64,000 nt of DNA from Martelella sp. AD-3 (GCF_001578105.1 NZ_CP014275.1:2232001-2296000); one strand, 5' to 3'; counted from the first letter of the stretch, positions 36,988 to 45,571 are shown. The notes: generated by a model not told the origin, from the sequence alone. Numbers and translations: made by a program.

Positions 36988-37767
36988 CTAGACAGTGCCT
37001 CCCAGCGAGGATTCAAGTTCGACAAGTTCGCGCCCGCCCGCCATCAGGTCCTGCAGCTGCTCGGCATTGATCTCGCCGCGCTTGGCAGTGCCCAGCGTCT
37101 TGCCATGGTTGATGACGGTAAACCGGTCGCCGACGGCAAGCGCATGGCGGACATTATGGGTGATGAAGACGACGCCGATCCCCTTCTTGCGCACGGCATC
37201 GATGGTGGAAAGCACATTCGCCGTCTGGCGCACGCCAAGCGCGGAGGTCGGCTCGTCGAGGATCAGCACGCGTGCGCCGAAATAGACGGCGCGGGAAATG
37301 GCAACCGTCTGTCGCTCGCCGCCGGACAACGTGCCGACCGCCTGATCGGCGGAACGCAGGTGAATGCCCATCTTCCCCATTTCCTCAACCGTGATGGCGC
37401 CCGCCTTCTTGTGGTCGAATACCTTGATCGGGCCGATGCGCCGCTCCGGCTCCCGGCCCATCCAGAAATTGCGGGTCACCGACATCAGCGGGATCATCGC
37501 CAGATCCTGATAGACCGTGGCGACACCCGCCGCCATCGCATCGCGCGGGTCGTTAAAGGTCACTTCCTTGCCATCGATGAGGATGCGGCCATAGCTCGGC
37601 TTGTGCACGCCGGACATTGTCTTGATGAAGGTCGACTTGCCCGCGCCATTGTCGCCGAGCAGGCAATGGCATTCCCCGGCCATGACCGAGAGCGAGACGC
37701 CGGCCAGCGCGATCACCGGGCCGAAATGCTTCTCGATGTCCTGAAGTTCGATCAGAGGTGCGCTCAT
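36988..37767 (-). CDS. Sugar ABC transporter ATP-binding protein (inositol importer)
   Basis: 259 residues. A single nucleotide-binding domain, unlike the two-domain RbsA type, as in FrcA. Walker A GDNGAGKSTFIKTMSG, ABC signature LSGGERQTVAISRAV, Walker B RVLILDEPTSALG and the switch His in VVFITHNVRHA are intact. It lies two bases from the permease gene and three from iolC, so it is plainly in the inositol operon. Confidence 0.93.
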   Translation of the reverse strand: MSAPLIELQDIEKHFGPVIALAGVSLSVMAGECHCLLGDNGAGKSTFIKTMSGVHKPSYGRILIDGKEVTFNDPRDAMAAGVATVYQDLAMIPLMSVTRNFWMGREPERRIGPIKVFDHKKAGAITVEEMGKMGIHLRSADQAVGTLSGGERQTVAISRAVYFGARVLILDEPTSALGVRQTANVLSTIDAVRKKGIGVVFITHNVRHALAVGDRFTVINHGKTLGTAKRGEINAEQLQDLMAGGRELVELESSLGGTV

Positions 37768-37769
37768 CT

Positions 37770-38915
37770 CTAGCGTTCTCCCGTGATGCGACGGCGGATA
37801 TAGGTGTTGAGGATGACGGCGAGCAGCAGGATGACGCCGAGGAAGACGCGGAACAGCGAGCTTTCGACGCCGGCGAAGAACAGGCCCTGCTGGACGACGC
37901 CGAAAATCAGCGCGCCAAGCGCCGCGCCGATCACGGACCCGTAGCCGCCGGTGAGAAGCGCGCCGCCGATGACGACCGAAATGATCGCCTCGAACTCCTT
38001 CAGAAGGCCGCGGTCAGCTGCCGCCGAGCCAAACTCCATCACCTGGCAGGTGGCGAAGATGGTGGCGCAGAAGGCCGTCAGCATGAACATCAGGATCTTC
38101 ACCCGGTTGACCGGCACGCCGACATAGCGGGCGGCCTGCGCATCGCCGCCGGCGGCGAAGATCCAGTTGCCGAATTTCGTCCGCACCAGAAGGAAATGAC
38201 CGAGAATGATGAGGATCAGCGCCCAGACCATCAGCATCGGAATACCGTCGACGACGGGCTGCCCGGCGCGCGGTCCGGCGACGAAGGTGGCGATCATGTC
38301 ATTGTCGGCAAGCCAGCGGAAGAAGCCGCCAAACACCTTGCCGCCGAAAAGCGCGGCGACGAAGTCACCCTCCGATGCCTCGCGCACGCCGCCGATGATC
38401 GTCTTGCCGGTGGTCGAGATGGCGATGAAGATCGTCAGCCCGCGCAGGATGAAGAGAAAAGCGAGTGTGACGATGAAGGACGGCAGCCCGGTGCGGATCA
38501 CCAGAAAACCGTTCAACGCGCCGATGGCGATGGCAACGGCAAAGGCGGTGATGATCGCAAGCCAGGCGGGCCACCCCCACTGGACGGTCAACAGCGCAAT
38601 GACGATGCCGGAAAAGCCGATCATCGAGCCGATCGACAGATCGAATTCTCCCGCGATCATCAACAGGCAGGCGCCGACGGCGATGATGGCGAACTGGGCC
38701 GAGACCGTGCCCCAGTTGATGAAGCCTTCGGCCGAAAACATGCCGCTGTCGCCAGCAATCATGGCAAACAGCAGGAAGACGAGAATGGTGCCGCAGATGG
38801 AGCCGAGCTCCGGCCGGATCAGCGCCTTGCGCCATCGTGGCACAGGGCGCATGCGCTCTTCGAGGATCAACTCCTCGATCGGCCGGTGCGGCTGTTGTTC
38901 ATGGGATTTGGACAT
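37770..38915 (-). CDS. Sugar ABC transporter permease (inositol importer)
   Basis: 381 residues, about ten membrane helices, BPD_transp_2 family (RbsC/IatP type). GEFDLSIGSMIGFSGIVIALL and ALNGFLVIRTGLPSFIVTLA are the conserved helix-loop blocks. The ATG at 38915 has GGAG upstream; the frame extends 25 codons further without conserved sequence. Between the binding-protein and permease genes lies a 9-bp GC hairpin. Confidence 0.92.
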   Translation of the reverse strand: MSKSHEQQPHRPIEELILEERMRPVPRWRKALIRPELGSICGTILVFLLFAMIAGDSGMFSAEGFINWGTVSAQFAIIAVGACLLMIAGEFDLSIGSMIGFSGIVIALLTVQWGWPAWLAIITAFAVAIAIGALNGFLVIRTGLPSFIVTLAFLFILRGLTIFIAISTTGKTIIGGVREASEGDFVAALFGGKVFGGFFRWLADNDMIATFVAGPRAGQPVVDGIPMLMVWALILIILGHFLLVRTKFGNWIFAAGGDAQAARYVGVPVNRVKILMFMLTAFCATIFATCQVMEFGSAAADRGLLKEFEAIISVVIGGALLTGGYGSVIGAALGALIFGVVQQGLFFAGVESSLFRVFLGVILLLAVILNTYIRRRITGER

Positions 38916-39021
38916 CAGATTAACTCCGCCGCGTAGGCAATGGTTTCCCGTGCCGGCGGCGCGTTGACGCTGCCTGCCGTTCCGGATCAATCAGAAACTT
39001 CCGGCTGAAGCCGGCCAGGAC

Positions 39022-39044
39022 GCCGCGCGGCAAGCCCGCGCGGC
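39022..39044 (-). other. Stem-loop between binding-protein and permease genes
   Basis: GCCGCGCGG and CCGCGCGGC form a perfect 9-bp stem with a 5-base loop and no T tract. Such structures after ABC binding-protein genes usually protect the upstream mRNA and lower permease expression. Confidence 0.65.
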
Positions 39045-39061
39045 ATCGCCATTGTCGAACG

Positions 39062-40009
39062 TCAGCGATACTGGCCGGCGTATTTCTCAACCAGTTCGAT
39101 ATTGCTGTCGGTGATGAAGCCGGGGCCCGAATTGATCGAGTTGCCCGGCATCACGCCGTAGCGGGCGTAATTGGTCAGGATGACCACCGGCAGGTAGCCC
39201 TGCAGATAGGGCTGCTGGTCGATGGCGAAGTTGATCGTGCCGGCCTTGATCGCATCGGCAATCCCGCTCGAAAGGTCGAACGTGCCGAAATAGACCTGGC
39301 CCGCCTTGCCGGTCTCATCCAGGGCGGCGATCGTCGGTTCGGCAGAGTTGGGGCCGAGCGTCAGGATCGCGCCGGTATCCGGATTGGCGTTGAGATAGGC
39401 CATCACCTTCGACTTGACCTCGGACGGATCCATGCCGCTGTCGATCATCTGCTGGCCAAGCTCGACGCCAAGCCCATCGGCGAAGCCCTGGCAGCGCTCA
39501 ACGGAGGCCGGGTTGGTGATGTAATGGTTGACGCAAAGGAAGCTGTCGGCATCCGACTCCTTCTTCGCGCGCTCGCCGGCAAGCTTGCCCGCCATATATT
39601 CCGGCTGGCCCACATGCATCATCGCGCCGAGCTCTTTCGACTGCTCTTCCGTGCCCGAATTGATGGTGATCACCGGAATGCCCTTGGCCACGGCATCCGC
39701 GATCGGACCGGAAAGAACGTCATAATCGGCGATCGTGACGATGATGCCGTCCGGATTGGACGCGGCCGCCTGCTGAACGATGCGGCCCATATCGGCAAGG
39801 TCGCCCGTCGGCGGGTTGCGGTATTCCACTTCGACGTCCATCTGGTCGCCCGCGACATTGATCGCGTTCTTGATCGTGTTCCACCAGCTGTCGCTGTCGG
39901 GGGCGTGCGAGATCAGCACGAAGCGCTCGCCCTCGGCCCAGGCCGCGGCCGGCGCCAGGCTCGTCAGTGCGACGGCCGCGGCCGCCAGCGCAAGAAATCT
40001 GGTTTTCAT
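39062..40009 (-). CDS. Sugar ABC transporter substrate-binding protein (probable inositol)
   Basis: 315 residues. Signal peptide MKTRFLALAAAAVALTSLAPAAAWA, then a Peripla_BP_4 (ribose-type) domain: FVLISHAPDSDSWWNTIKNAI, QQAAASNPDGIIVTIADYD, PVITINSGTEEQSKELG, NFAIDQQPYLQGYLPV. The ATG at 40009 has GGAGGAC upstream. It is first in the operon with iolCDEB, so myo-inositol (or a stereoisomer) is the likely ligand, as with IbpA of Caulobacter; this is inference from context. Confidence 0.92.
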   Translation of the reverse strand: MKTRFLALAAAAVALTSLAPAAAWAEGERFVLISHAPDSDSWWNTIKNAINVAGDQMDVEVEYRNPPTGDLADMGRIVQQAAASNPDGIIVTIADYDVLSGPIADAVAKGIPVITINSGTEEQSKELGAMMHVGQPEYMAGKLAGERAKKESDADSFLCVNHYITNPASVERCQGFADGLGVELGQQMIDSGMDPSEVKSKVMAYLNANPDTGAILTLGPNSAEPTIAALDETGKAGQVYFGTFDLSSGIADAIKAGTINFAIDQQPYLQGYLPVVILTNYARYGVMPGNSINSGPGFITDSNIELVEKYAGQYR

Positions 40010-40100
40010 GCTTAAAGTCCTCCTCCAAGGGGTGAATTCGCCCCGACCTCCTCCCGGCAAGGGCAATATCGGAACGCGAAACCGGTTCACGTTCCGGGAG

Positions 40101-40132
40101 GGAATTTAAATTCCATTCTGCTACGAATGCAA
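40101..40132 (-). promoter_or_regulatory. Putative promoter with IolR-type operator upstream of the inositol operon
   Basis: Read on the minus strand, TTGCAT (40132-40127), 17 bases, then TTAAAT (40109-40104) could be -35/-10. The -10 lies inside GGAATTTAAATTCC (40101-40114), a perfect 14-bp palindrome that matches the GGAA-N6-TTCC motif reported for IolR of Sinorhizobium meliloti. Confidence 0.65.
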
Positions 40133-40135
40133 TAT

Positions 40136-40972
40136 TTATTTTCTATTTTTTCCATTCTCGCGGTCGGCGCCCACCGAAACCGCCAGCGAGATCGCAAGCG
40201 ACAGCGACCCGGAGAGCGCTCGGAAGGCGCCGACATCGGGTTCGGCCACGTTGAGCGTGGTGGCGCCGAGCCGCACCAGCGGACTGGTGACGTAATCTGT
40301 GATGGCAACAAGGCCTGCGCCGCGCGCCCTGCCCGCCTCGGCGATCTCCAGCGTCCGCTCGGTGTAGGGAGCAAAGGTGACCGCCAGAACGGCGTCATTC
40401 GGTCGGATGGCATATTCCAGTCCCAGCCCCGCAATTCCCGTATGCAGCATTGCCGGAATATCCATCTTCTCGAAGGCATAGGCGAGATAGGAGGTCACCG
40501 GGAAAGCGCGGCGGAAACCGACGAGGTGAATGGTCTCGGCCTCTGCCAGCATCGCCACGGCCTCGTTCAGCGCTTCCGTCTCGACCGAGGCCAGCAGGTT
40601 TTCCAGCGACAGACGGCCGACCTCTACGAATTCGGCGAGCAGCGCCGCCGGACTGTCGGAACCGTGATTCCTGAGCGAGTCGATACGGGTCGCATAATCC
40701 GGCCACTTGCGCGAATAGTCGCTCCGGAACAGACGCTGCATCTGGGAAAAGCCCGAAAAGCCAAGTTCCTGGCAGAACCGCATGAAGGCGGAAGGCTGAA
40801 CGCCGGCTTCCGCCGAGAGTTCGGCCACCGTCGAGACAGCCACCCGGTCCGGATTGGCCGCGACGAAATCGGCGCACTGCCTCAGGCGCTTGGGAAAGCC
40901 CGGCGAGCGCTCCGCGAGACGGGCAAAAAAAGCGTCGATCGTATCGGGCGCATCACTTTCACGGTTGGGCAT
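40136..40972 (-). CDS. iolR: MurR/RpiR family regulator, probable inositol repressor IolR
   Basis: 278 residues. N-terminal HTH_6 domain (SPGFPKRLRQCADFVAANPD, VSTVAELSAEAGVQPSAFMRFCQELGFSGFSQMQ) and C-terminal SIS sugar-phosphate domain (IHLVGFRRAFPVTSYLAYAF, AVLAVTFAPYTERTLEIAEAG). It sits between the inositol ABC/iol operon and iolG, with a palindromic operator on each side, matching the RpiR-like IolR of S. meliloti. I prefer the ATG at 40972 (GGAG 6 bases upstream) to one at 40999 without a ribosome-binding site. The effector is inferred to be a pathway sugar phosphate. Confidence 0.85.
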   Translation of the reverse strand: MPNRESDAPDTIDAFFARLAERSPGFPKRLRQCADFVAANPDRVAVSTVAELSAEAGVQPSAFMRFCQELGFSGFSQMQRLFRSDYSRKWPDYATRIDSLRNHGSDSPAALLAEFVEVGRLSLENLLASVETEALNEAVAMLAEAETIHLVGFRRAFPVTSYLAYAFEKMDIPAMLHTGIAGLGLEYAIRPNDAVLAVTFAPYTERTLEIAEAGRARGAGLVAITDYVTSPLVRLGATTLNVAEPDVGAFRALSGSLSLAISLAVSVGADRENGKNRK

Positions 40973-40992
40973 GGGCGGCTCCGCTATTGCAC

Positions 40993-41033
40993 TTGACATA
41001 TTCTACATTTGGTGTTTTTAGAATTTTTATTCT
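40993..41033 (+). promoter_or_regulatory. Putative promoter and second IolR-type operator before iolG
   Basis: A TTGACA at 40993-40998 is followed by AGAATTTTTATTCT (41020-41033), an inverted repeat AGAAT-N4-ATTCT related to the palindrome at 40101. It lies in the divergent region between iolR and iolG, 53 bases before the iolG ATG. The -10 position is ambiguous (TTTAGA or TAGAAT). Confidence 0.5.
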
Positions 41034-41086
41034 ATTTTCACAAGCGGCACAAGATCGTTCGCCGATACGGAAATGCGGGAGGACAT

Positions 41087-42091
41087 ATGACTGTATCTAT
41101 TGCACTTTTGGGCGCAGGGCGGATAGGCCGGGTGCATGCGCGCGCCGTTGCCTCGGTGGCGGGCGTGAAGCTCGCTGCCATCGCCGACGCCAATGCTGAA
41201 GCCGCCGGCGAGATTGCCGCGCTTTACGAGACCGGAGTCTCGACAATTGACGATATCGCCGCCGACGACAATATCGACGCGGTCATCATCGCCACGCCGA
41301 CCGGGACCCATGCCGACCTGATCGAGAAATTCGCCCGCGCCAGCAAGGCGATCTTCTGCGAAAAGCCCGTCGATCTCGATTCGGCCCGCGCGCGCCAGTG
41401 CCTTGCCGTGGTTGCGGAGACCGGCGCGCGGCTGATGCTCGGCTTCAACCGCCGCTTCGATCCCAATTTCCAGGCGCTGAAGCAGACGATCGCCGACGGC
41501 AAGATCGGCAATCCCGAAATGCTGCACATCGTTTCCCGCGACCCCGCCCCGCCGCCGATCTCCTACCTCGCTTCCTCCGGCGGCTTCTTCAAGGACATGA
41601 CGATCCACGATTTCGACATGAGCCGGTTCCTGCTCGGCGAAGAGATCGAGACCGTGCAGGCCAGCGGCTCGGCGCTGATTGATCCGGAGATCGGCAAGAT
41701 CGGCGATTTCGACAGCGCCTCGACCATTCTCACGACCGTTTCCGGCCGTCAGTGCACGATCTCCAATTCGCGCCGCGCCACATTCGGCTATGACCAGCGG
41801 ATCGAGGTTCTGGGCTCCAAGGGCGCCGTCTCGGCCGAGAACCTGCGGCCCGCCTCGATCGAGCTGGCGACGGCCGAAGGTTTCCTGCGCCCGCCGATCT
41901 ATGATTTCTTCATGACCCGCTATGTCGACGCCTTTGCCGCCGAAATCCGCAGTTTCGCGGAAAACCTGAAATCGGGCGCGGCGATGTCGCCGAGCGGCGA
42001 TGACGGGCTGAAGGCGCTGGAGATCGCCGAAGCGGCCGATCTCTCGGCGCGCGAGAGGCGCCTGGTCTACGTCTCGGAGATCCGGGGCTGA
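41087..42091 (+). CDS. iolG: myo-inositol 2-dehydrogenase
   Basis: 334 residues. NAD-dependent oxidation of myo-inositol to 2-keto-myo-inositol, first step of the pathway (IdhA in rhizobia). Gfo/Idh/MocA family: Rossmann motif IALLGAGRIGRVHARAVASV, IFCEKPVDLD with the conserved Lys, LGFNRRFDPNFQ, and the catalytic DMTIHDFDMSRFLLGE. GGGAGGACAT precedes the ATG at 41087; the frame extends upstream through the promoter but is not coding there. Divergent from iolR. Confidence 0.93.
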   Translation: MTVSIALLGAGRIGRVHARAVASVAGVKLAAIADANAEAAGEIAALYETGVSTIDDIAADDNIDAVIIATPTGTHADLIEKFARASKAIFCEKPVDLDSARARQCLAVVAETGARLMLGFNRRFDPNFQALKQTIADGKIGNPEMLHIVSRDPAPPPISYLASSGGFFKDMTIHDFDMSRFLLGEEIETVQASGSALIDPEIGKIGDFDSASTILTTVSGRQCTISNSRRATFGYDQRIEVLGSKGAVSAENLRPASIELATAEGFLRPPIYDFFMTRYVDAFAAEIRSFAENLKSGAAMSPSGDDGLKALEIAEAADLSARERRLVYVSEIRG

Positions 42092-42274
42092 GCGTCTTGC
42101 CGAAGCCCGAGGCAATGCGAGATTCGAGGATGGGGACTGCTCGAAACGCTGCCCGGCGTTTCGGGCTATTGCCCATGCAGGCACATTTCAGCGGCGGTAA
42201 AACGCGCCGGCAGGCTCGATCCGGACGACGGGATTTGCGATAGTGGCGGTCTCTGCCACCTCAAGGAATCGCTC

Positions 42275-44095
42275 TTGCCCGATTGCACCCTCGCCGAACC
42301 GCTCGCCGTCCTCAAGGAAATCTACGGCTACTCGAAATTTCGCGGAAAACAGGCCGCCGTGATCGATCAGGTCGTCTCAGGCGGCGATGCCGTGGTTCTG
42401 TTTCCGACGGGGGCCGGCAAGTCGCTCTGCTATCAGGTTCCCGCCCTCTGCCGCCAGGGCGTCGGCGTGGTGATCTCGCCGCTGATCGCGCTGATGCGCG
42501 ACCAGGTCGAGGCGCTGAAACAGCTTGGCGTCCGGGCAGCTGCGATGAACTCCTCGCTGTCGCAGGAGGATTTCATCGTGACACGACGGGCGCTGGCGCG
42601 TGGCGAGCTCGACCTTCTCTACGTCACCCCGGAACGCGTCGCAACGGGCGGCTTCATGGATATGATGCGCGACCTTCAGATTGCGCTCTTCGCCATTGAC
42701 GAGGCCCATTGCGTCTCCCAGTGGGGTCATGATTTCCGTCCGGAATACCGCGCGCTCGACAGGCTGGCGGAGGCCTTTCCCGGCGTGCCGCGCATGGCTC
42801 TGACGGCAACGGCCGATCCCCATACCCGCGAAGACATCATCGATCGCCTCGCGCTGCGAGACGCGGCGGTGTTCACCACCTCATTCGACCGGCCCAACAT
42901 CACCTATGAGATCGTCGAGCGGGCCCAGCCGCGCCGCCAGCTTCTTGATTTCCTCTCCCGCCACAAGGGCGAAAGCGGCATCGTCTACTGCCTCTCGCGC
43001 GCCAAGGTGGAGGAAACGGCGGAATGGCTGAATGGCGAGGGCATCAGGGCGCTCGCCTATCACGCCGGCATGACGCGGGAGGCCCGCGACGCCAATCAGG
43101 ACGCGTTCCTGAAGGAGGACGAGCTTTGCCTCGTGGCCACCGTGGCCTTCGGCATGGGCATCGACAAGCCGGATGTGCGCTATGTCGCCCATCTCGACCT
43201 GCCGGGCTCCGTCGAGGCCTATTACCAGGAGACCGGGCGCGCGGGACGCGACGGTCTTCCGGCCGATGCCTGGATGGTCTACGGCATGGCCGACGTCACG
43301 CAGCGCGGGCGCATGATCGATCGCTCCGCCGCCGCCGATGAGATCAAGCGCGTCGAACGCGCCAAACTGAATGCGCTGCTCGGCATCTGCGAGACGGCGG
43401 ACTGCCGTCGGCAGGCGATCCTTGCCCATTTCGGCGAGCGGCACGAAGGCCATTGCGGCAATTGCGACACCTGCCTGTCGCCGGTCGAGACATGGGACGG
43501 CACGGAAGCCGCGATCAAGGCCATGGCCGCGATCTATCGCACCGGCGAGCGCTTCGGCGCCGGACACCTGATCGACGTTCTGACGGGCAACGAGACCGAG
43601 CGCACGGAGCGCTTCGGCCACGCGACCATGCCCGTCTTCGGCGCGGGCAAGGATATCGCGCCCAAGACATGGCAATCGGTCTATCGGCAATTGCTTGCCA
43701 AGGGGCTGATCCGGGTCGATCACGAGGCCTTTGGCGCGCTGAAGCTGGAACCCGGCGCGCGTGCGGTTTTCCGGCACGAGCTATCGCTGCGCTTCCGGGT
43801 CGACCGGGCGCCGAAGGGCAAGGCCTCTACCGGTACGCGCAGACGCAACGACGCGAAGGCCGCGCTTTCCGAACAGGATCAGTCCCTGTTCGAGGCGCTG
43901 CGCGCCACCCGCACGGCGCTTGCCAGGGAACTTGCCGTGCCGCCCTATGTGATCTTTCCCGATACGACGCTGATCGCGCTAGCCAGTCATCGACCGGGTT
44001 CCGCCGAAGCGATGCTCGAGATCCAGGGCGTCGGCAAGACCAAGCTGCAGCGTTATGGCGCCGAATTTCTCGACACGATCCGCGCGCACGGCTGA
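42275..44095 (+). CDS. recQ: ATP-dependent DNA helicase RecQ
   Basis: 606 residues. 3'-5' helicase for recombination and fork repair. Walker A VLFPTGAGKSLCYQVPA, DEAH box IDEAHCVSQWGHDFRPEY, motif VI region YYQETGRAGRDGLPADAW, the zinc-binding Cys set (CETADCRRQ, then HCGNCDTC), and a C-terminal HRDC domain (YVIFPDTTLIALAS, MLEIQGVGKTKLQRYG). The start is TTG at 42275 with AAGGA upstream. The 183-base gap after iolG shows no gene. Confidence 0.95.
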   Translation: MPDCTLAEPLAVLKEIYGYSKFRGKQAAVIDQVVSGGDAVVLFPTGAGKSLCYQVPALCRQGVGVVISPLIALMRDQVEALKQLGVRAAAMNSSLSQEDFIVTRRALARGELDLLYVTPERVATGGFMDMMRDLQIALFAIDEAHCVSQWGHDFRPEYRALDRLAEAFPGVPRMALTATADPHTREDIIDRLALRDAAVFTTSFDRPNITYEIVERAQPRRQLLDFLSRHKGESGIVYCLSRAKVEETAEWLNGEGIRALAYHAGMTREARDANQDAFLKEDELCLVATVAFGMGIDKPDVRYVAHLDLPGSVEAYYQETGRAGRDGLPADAWMVYGMADVTQRGRMIDRSAAADEIKRVERAKLNALLGICETADCRRQAILAHFGERHEGHCGNCDTCLSPVETWDGTEAAIKAMAAIYRTGERFGAGHLIDVLTGNETERTERFGHATMPVFGAGKDIAPKTWQSVYRQLLAKGLIRVDHEAFGALKLEPGARAVFRHELSLRFRVDRAPKGKASTGTRRRNDAKAALSEQDQSLFEALRATRTALARELAVPPYVIFPDTTLIALASHRPGSAEAMLEIQGVGKTKLQRYGAEFLDTIRAHG

Positions 44096-44198
44096 ACGCT
44101 TCGAGCCTTCGCCGGATCTCCCTTGCCGCTCGACACGGAACATTTCCTCCCGCCACGCGGTTTCCCAACCGAGTGTCCGAAACAAGGGAGAAATTGCC

Positions 44199-44363
44199 AT
44201 GAGCAAGATCGACAAGGATAAGGAAACGGAACGCACGCTGCGCCAGGTCGAGCATACGAGCGCCGGCGGCCACCTCGGCGGCACCTATTTCGGCCAGGAG
44301 CCCGACGCCAGCACCTCGCAGAACCACGGCCGCTCGCGCCCGAGCGGCAACAGCCAATCGTGA
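44199..44363 (+). CDS. Small hydrophilic hypothetical protein (54 aa)
   Basis: 54 residues starting MSKIDKDKETERTLRQVEHTS, rich in Gly, Ser and charged residues, no membrane helix. AAGGGAGAAATTGCC is a strong ribosome-binding site before the ATG. I do not recognise the family. Composition suggests a disordered protein. It lies between recQ and the glutaredoxin-MauE gene, same strand. Confidence 0.6.
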   Translation: MSKIDKDKETERTLRQVEHTSAGGHLGGTYFGQEPDASTSQNHGRSRPSGNSQS

Positions 44364-44457
44364 CGATCGCTTGCCCCGAGCGGCATGTTCGCAATCCCGC
44401 CGCTTCGCATGATCGGCGGGATTTTCATTGATTTCGCCAAAAGAGAGGAAAGTCGAC

Positions 44458-45213
44458 ATGGCTGAGGCAAAGACAGCAAAGCTCTACCGCATGGTCATGC
44501 CCGACCATATCTGCCCCTACGGACTGAAATCGCGTCATCTTCTGAAATCCAAGGGCTATGAGGTCGAGGACCATCACCTGAAAACGCGGGAGGAAACCGA
44601 CGGCTTCATGGAGGAGCACGGCGTCGAGACGACGCCGCAGACCTTCATCGACGGCAAACGGATCGGCGGCTATGAAGACCTGCGGGTCTTCTTCAAGCTG
44701 GATCCACCGCCCGAAGAGCAGAGCGATACGAGCTACACGCCAGTGATCGCGATCTTTTCCGTCGCGCTTTTTCTGGCGCTCGGCCTTTCCTGGCATCAAT
44801 ATGGGAACCCGCTGACCTTGCGCATGGTCGAGTGGTTCATCTCGCTGTCGATGACGATCCTGGCAGTCCAGAAGCTTCAGGACGTCGAGAGCTTTTCCAC
44901 CATGTTCCTGAATTACGACCTTCTTGCGCGCCGCTGGGTGCCCTATGGAAGAATCTATCCCTTCGGCGAGGCGCTTGCCGGTATATTGATGACGGCGGGC
45001 GCGCTGGGCTGGATCTCTGCGCCCGTCGCCCTCTTTATCGGGCTTGTCGGCTCGGTCAGCATCTTCAAGGCGGTCTACCTGGACAAGCGAGAGCTGAAAT
45101 GCGCCTGCGTCGGAGGCTCGTCCTCCGTGCCGCTCGGCTTCGTCTCGCTGACCGAAAGCCTGATGATGACGCTGATGGGCATCTGGATGCCGCTGAAGGC
45201 ATTGCTGCTGTGA
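44458..45213 (+). CDS. Glutaredoxin-MauE fusion membrane protein
   Basis: 251 residues. Residues about 8-80 are a glutaredoxin domain with the dithiol CPYG active site (MPDHICPYGLKSRHLL) and the cis-Pro/Gly part ETTPQTFIDGKRIGGYEDL. Four membrane helices follow, forming a MauE/DoxX-like redox domain (FISLSMTILAVQKLQDVESF, YGRIYPFGEALAGILM) with a Cys-x-Cys in LKCACVGGSSSVPLG. MauE passes reducing equivalents across the membrane for methylamine dehydrogenase maturation; here the fusion suggests transmembrane thiol transfer. AGAGGAAAG precedes the ATG at 44458. Confidence 0.85.
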   Translation: MAEAKTAKLYRMVMPDHICPYGLKSRHLLKSKGYEVEDHHLKTREETDGFMEEHGVETTPQTFIDGKRIGGYEDLRVFFKLDPPPEEQSDTSYTPVIAIFSVALFLALGLSWHQYGNPLTLRMVEWFISLSMTILAVQKLQDVESFSTMFLNYDLLARRWVPYGRIYPFGEALAGILMTAGALGWISAPVALFIGLVGSVSIFKAVYLDKRELKCACVGGSSSVPLGFVSLTESLMMTLMGIWMPLKALLL

Positions 45214-45258
45214 CAAGCGCGGACAGGGCGCAAACCGCCCCGCCCGCCCGGTGCGCGA

Positions 45259-45531
45259 TCAGCCTTCCGCCAGGCTCTCGTCGACGACAGGCTCCTCCGT
45301 CTGGCCGGCGATGATGATCGGCACCAGAAGATCGCCCCAACTCTTGGTGCCGCCATGATGGCGGGCCGAGCGGATGATCTCGACGGAAACCCCGGCATCG
45401 ACCGCCCGCATGACCGACTGGTTCAGCCGGTGCAGATCATTGGCGACCATGCGGATCGCGGCCTGCTGCTCGCTGCTCATCCGCGTCGATTGCGCCTCGG
45501 CGCGTTCCTTGACATTGATCCTGCGCGTCAT
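45259..45531 (-). CDS. Small conserved-type hypothetical protein downstream of aceA
   Basis: 90 residues, MTRRINVKERAEAQSTRMSS, then a helical segment (AAIRMVANDLHRLNQSVMRAVDAGV) and HHGGTKSWGDLLVPIIIAG. No membrane helix or known motif. GAGGAGGAAAAGAA is an excellent ribosome-binding site. It is 40 bases downstream of aceA on the same strand and probably cotranscribed. I do not recognise a family; function unknown. Confidence 0.7.
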   Translation of the reverse strand: MTRRINVKERAEAQSTRMSSEQQAAIRMVANDLHRLNQSVMRAVDAGVSVEIIRSARHHGGTKSWGDLLVPIIIAGQTEEPVVDESLAEG

Positions 45532-45571
45532 TTCTTTTCCTCCTCTTCGAGAAATAATCTATTCCGCCGGC

